From positions 1 through 40,224 of the forward strand of contig MAVP01000004.1 in NCBI GenBank assembly GCA_001751075.1: DNA of 40,224 nucleotides, written 5' to 3'. Source of the DNA: Desulfobacterales bacterium S7086C20 (GTDB lineage Bacteria > Desulfobacterota > Desulfobacteria > Desulfobacterales > C00003060). The notes below the pieces were generated by a model, which did not search any database, was not told the origin of the DNA, and saw only the letters and a list, made by a program, of their open reading frames with translations. Position numbers and translations under genes: made by a program. This document shows, piece after piece, positions 35,593 through 40,224 of the stretch (the first letter of the stretch is position 1; every line of letters starts with the position of its first letter).

Positions 35593-35905
35593 GAGAACCT
35601 CCTTTGTTCGTTTCAGAACCTGAAAGAAGACGACCGGGCCCCCACCAACGGACGGCCACGGTGCGAAAAACCAAAAAGCCCGCCAGGGCGATCAACAATC
35701 GTTCCCATCGGCCCCCCATGACCACGTAGAAACCCAACAGGGTTGCGGCCGTGCGAACCACGAAGCTGGCAAAGCTCAACAGCCCAGGTCGCTCGGCCGA
35801 GAGAATACGACGTACGGTGAGCCAGAGGCCGCCGAAGTAGAACAATCCCAGCACGATGCCGGCGCCAAAAACAAGGAACAGCCACAACAGGTCATGGGCG
35901 GTCAT
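35582..35905 (-). CDS. atpR: N-ATPase subunit AtpR
   Basis: A 107-residue hydrophobic protein with three membrane segments (about 5-30, 43-62 and 68-85) and arginines in the helices (LTVRRIL, FVVRTAATLLGFY). The family is specific to N-ATPase operons and is thought to help assemble the c-ring or membrane sector. It has GAAGAGGAA before the ATG at 35905 and overlaps both neighbours (atpQ by 14 bases, atpB by 11). Confidence 0.9.
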   Translation of the reverse strand: MTAHDLLWLFLVFGAGIVLGLFYFGGLWLTVRRILSAERPGLLSFASFVVRTAATLLGFYVVMGGRWERLLIALAGFLVFRTVAVRWWGPGRLLSGSETNKGGSLAN

Positions 35906-36228
35906 TATCGTGTTCCTCTTCCAAGGTCTTTTGCTCGCGGTTCAACCAGAACCACGCGTTCAGGCAGCCCAGCATAACACCGATGATGAGAAGCATGAGG
36001 GTCCATGAATAGCGACTGGGCAACTTCAGGTCGATCCATACCCCCAAGGCCACACCGAGAACCGTGGGAATAGCCACGGACCAGCCGACCAGACCGAACA
36101 TGCCCAGGCCGAACCAGACTGTCTGATCCTTTTGTCGACGGGCCCGCATCTTGCGGGATTCTTTGATTCCCACCTTCTTTTGGAGGTCATGGCGCAAGTC
36201 CTTTTGCGGCGTCTCGGCTGGACCCGGG

Positions 36229-36236
<8 letters not shown>
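35892..36236 (-). CDS. atpQ: N-ATPase subunit AtpQ (AtpI-like)
   Basis: A 114-residue protein with a charged N-terminus and two membrane segments (about 40-70 and 77-98), of the ATPase gene 1/AtpI type. The start at ATG 36236 overlaps the atpC stop by eight bases, as atpE overlaps atpB; the upstream open frame lies inside atpC. A role in membrane-sector assembly or Mg2+ supply has been suggested for the family. The gene pair atpQR is the diagnostic mark of the N-ATPase operon. Confidence 0.9.
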
Positions 36237-38305
<2,069 letters not shown>

Positions 38306-39442
38306 CTATCCTCCCCCCCTTACCCTTTGCTTAGCCTCCGATTTCCCAGACTTGGGCAAAACCACGCTGAAAACAGCCCCCTTGCCCAGCTCGCTATCCA
38401 CCCGTACGTACCCTCCATGGGCCTCGATAATGGTTTTTACACCGGCCAATCCCAGACCAAATCCTCTCTTTTCCTCTGTGCCCGCCCCTCGGTGAAAGGC
38501 ATCAAAAATAAAAGGTAATTCATCAAGGGGTATGCCAATACCATCATCTTCTACCTTCACAATAACGTCTTGGACCGTTTCCTGGGTTGTTACGGTGATG
38601 GTGCCTTGTTCCTTTGAGAACTTCAAGGCATTGTCCACAAGATTGGTAAATGCCCTGCGTAACGCTCGGACATCAGCCTCAATTAGGGAGAGCACTTCTT
38701 CATTTTCGAGTTTGAGCTTGATTCCACGTTCTGAGGCCATGAGCTGGTAGGAATCCACAATCCCCATCAGTTCTTTATCCAGCGAAGTAGCGGCAAAATT
38801 CAATTTCAATTTCCCTGTCTGCAGTCGTGAGAGTTCCAAAAAATCATCAATCAGCAATTCAAACTTGTCCGATTCCTTTTTGATAATTTCAAGATATTGT
38901 TCTTGCTTTGCTTCATCAATGCCCTTGAACTTTTTCAAAAGACGCAGTGCAAATCCTCCGATAATGGTGAGAGAGGACTTCATGTCATGGGCAAACATTG
39001 AAATGAGATTGTCCCTCTCCCGTTCCAAAGCTTTTAGACGGGAAATATCCTGAAAGGACTCGACACCACCGAGGAGGTGGCCAGAATCGTCAAATAACCC
39101 AGCGGCATTCATCCTGACTGGAACGGTTTCCCCTAATTTGTTGCGAATAGTTGTCTCGACAAGAGCAACGGGTTTTTTACCTTTTACAGCGGCCCTCAAG
39201 GGGCATTGGTCATGACACATCCCCCCCTGCAGTATATCGCCACAAAAATGGCCCATGGCCTCTGCCTCTGTATACCCGGTCACTTCCTCCGCCCAGGGAT
39301 TAAAACCAGTAATCCTCAAATCTGCGCTGACCGTGAGAACCGCGGTCGGAAGGCTGTCAATGACAAATCTATAGAAAGACAGGTCATGCATATCTCCGTT
39401 ATTCCCTTTAGTCTCATTTGAACCTTTGGCAATACCGTTCAT
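38306..39442 (-). CDS. PAS-domain sensor histidine kinase
   Basis: A 378-residue cytosolic kinase without membrane segments. A PAS domain spans about 20-130 and includes a cysteine-rich loop CGDILQGGMCHDQC, common in PAS domains of anaerobes and possibly binding a metal or redox cofactor. A HisKA domain has the phosphoacceptor H152 in MFAHDMKSSLT. The HATPase part has the N box NLVDNALKFS, G1 DDGIGI and G2 GFGLGLAG. I took the ATG at 39442, which has GAGGGGG just before it; an in-frame ATG at 39454 overlaps the stop of the upstream pseudogene. No response regulator is visible in the window. Confidence 0.9.
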   Translation of the reverse strand: MNGIAKGSNETKGNNGDMHDLSFYRFVIDSLPTAVLTVSADLRITGFNPWAEEVTGYTEAEAMGHFCGDILQGGMCHDQCPLRAAVKGKKPVALVETTIRNKLGETVPVRMNAAGLFDDSGHLLGGVESFQDISRLKALERERDNLISMFAHDMKSSLTIIGGFALRLLKKFKGIDEAKQEQYLEIIKKESDKFELLIDDFLELSRLQTGKLKLNFAATSLDKELMGIVDSYQLMASERGIKLKLENEEVLSLIEADVRALRRAFTNLVDNALKFSKEQGTITVTTQETVQDVIVKVEDDGIGIPLDELPFIFDAFHRGAGTEEKRGFGLGLAGVKTIIEAHGGYVRVDSELGKGAVFSVVLPKSGKSEAKQRVRGGG

Positions 39443-39450
39443 TATCCCCC

Positions 39451-39834
39451 TCATTTAGTATCATTTGGGATTCGCGTTTCGAGCATTTCAACAACATAAC
39501 CCTGCAAAACAGAAGCGACAATCATGTGGCCAGTCAGAATGACGACAAATTACACCCCAAAGTAATGAGCCATTAAAGGCAATAGAGGAATCTTTATCGC
39601 CCTACTATAGAGAAAGGTCGCAATTAAACCACTTCTCATCCCTTGATTTCGGAGTTCACTCAATAAAGGATACCAGACGTAAATAGGCCCATGGCTTAGT
39701 GTCCCCGTGAAAACGGCTAAAAACCACCCCTTAATGCCAGTGCCTTTGCCGACATATTTTCATATATTCCCAAAATTAACCAAATGATTCATAAACCCCA
39801 TAAGCTTTTGTTGATATGCTTCTTTCATGCTCAT
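39451..39834 (-). pseudogene. Permease pseudogene (COG0701/DUF318-like) with two in-frame stops
   Basis: On the minus strand from ATG 39834 (AAGGC upstream) one frame of 127 codons reads through to the TGA at 39451-39453, interrupted by a TGA (codon 25, NFGNI*KYVG) and a TAA (codon 85, YFGV*FVV). The sequence between and after the stops is coherent and family-like: GIKGWFLAVFTGTLSHGPIY, then VWYPLLSELRNQGMRSGLIA, then RAIKIPLLPLMAHYFG. That resembles the short predicted permeases of COG0701. Conservation on both sides of the stops indicates recent decay. Its final TGA overlaps an ATG of the kinase, so the two were once coupled. Confidence 0.75.
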
Positions 39835-40224
39835 GGTTTTTCGCCTTTTTTTGATTTAATGATTTGGGAATTGCAATCTATACGGTTTCAAGAAGTAACC
39901 GTCAGATCACCTCCTTTCGAATTTGTCCACGTTCTTCGACCAAACGCTTTTGATACCCTCCAGATTAGCCCCATGTTCTACCCTGAGATCAACTGCCATC
40001 CGTAGAATAGCACAAAACACTCACACACGCCATGAAACCGAGTAACGAGAGCTATCCCGTGCGATCGGAGATAATATCCGCGTAGATCGTGAGGCGTTTG
40101 TGCTATCAACCCACACGGCAGCTCCGGACGCCATGAAAAAGAGCGAAATTGATCCAAAGAGGAACAGTCAGAAAATCAATCATTTACGCCCCGACTGATG
40201 AGTGACGGTTCGATGCTTTTCACA
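39835..40224. other. Decayed region at window end
   Basis: No secure gene. The minus strand holds a 30-codon ORF (39907-39999, MAVDLRVEHGANLEG...) that ends within a perfect AAAGGAGGTGATC ribosome-binding sequence (39906-39918). No ATG, GTG or TTG lies at a useful distance after that site; an ACG stands where a start would be expected. This suggests remnants of genes upstream of the permease pseudogene. Confidence 0.3.

Noticed and set aside
39451-39834. UGA in the permease read as selenocysteine
   Set aside because: A second stop (TAA) lies in the same frame, no SECIS-like hairpin is obvious after the UGA, and the family has no selenocysteine.
39906-39919. Fragment of the 3' end of 16S rRNA on the plus strand
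   Set aside because: Only about 13 bases match (GATCACCTCCTTT) and the preceding helix-45 sequence is absent; a ribosome-binding site on the other strand explains it.

Overview
The window looks like chromosomal DNA of an anaerobic Desulfobacterota (deltaproteobacterial) organism. This is inferred from gene content and order: a complete Liv-type ABC transporter operon followed by a CBS/ACT protein, a DUF401 permease, a GH13_18 sugar phosphorylase, a hisI-hisG pair and a Na+-type N-ATPase operon. No rRNA or complete tRNA gene is present, so the taxonomy is a guess.

Layout. 1-3163 (minus): an operon hisI-hisG-aminotransferase-engB (engB is cut by the window edge). Two of its junctions have been opened by small inverted-repeat elements with target duplications. 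3335-5743 (plus): penicillin-binding protein 1A. 6114-11666 (minus): livK-livH-livM-livG-livF and a CBS-pair protein. 12128-13129 (minus): tsaD. 13358-22005 (plus): a run of unusual genes, namely a 1409-residue PPDK-like dikinase without the pyruvate-binding barrel, a 413-residue GAPDH relative, a dynamin-like GTPase and an overlapping ParA ATPase. A small membrane protein follows at 22261. 22679-27870 (plus): rfbB-rfbD, a DUF401 membrane protein and a GH13_18 phosphorylase. 27893-30735 (minus): recQ and a 133-residue unknown. 31256-38006 (minus): a complete N-ATPase operon in the order atpDCQRBEFAG. 38306-39834 (minus): a PAS histidine kinase downstream of a permease pseudogene with two in-frame stops. 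The last 400 bases look decayed.

Three things stand out. (1) There is a family of short non-coding mobile elements. Two 364-bp copies differ at only 6 positions, have terminal inverted repeats, and are flanked by 3-bp duplications (TAA or TTA) that coincide with stop codons of neighbouring genes. Their inner part also occurs alone, with a 9-bp target duplication, between the aminotransferase and engB. The pre-insertion sequence can be rebuilt: the two genes overlapped by ATGA. That solo copy also carries a 48-base segment that folds on paper into a three-way junction with no unpaired junction base. (2) The dikinase/GAPDH-like/dynamin/ParA gene run is the best candidate for an undescribed functional system. 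(3) The N-ATPase cassette is clearly richer in G+C than its surroundings, fitting the lateral transfer known for this enzyme class. Its c subunit carries the two-carboxylate Na+-type ion site.
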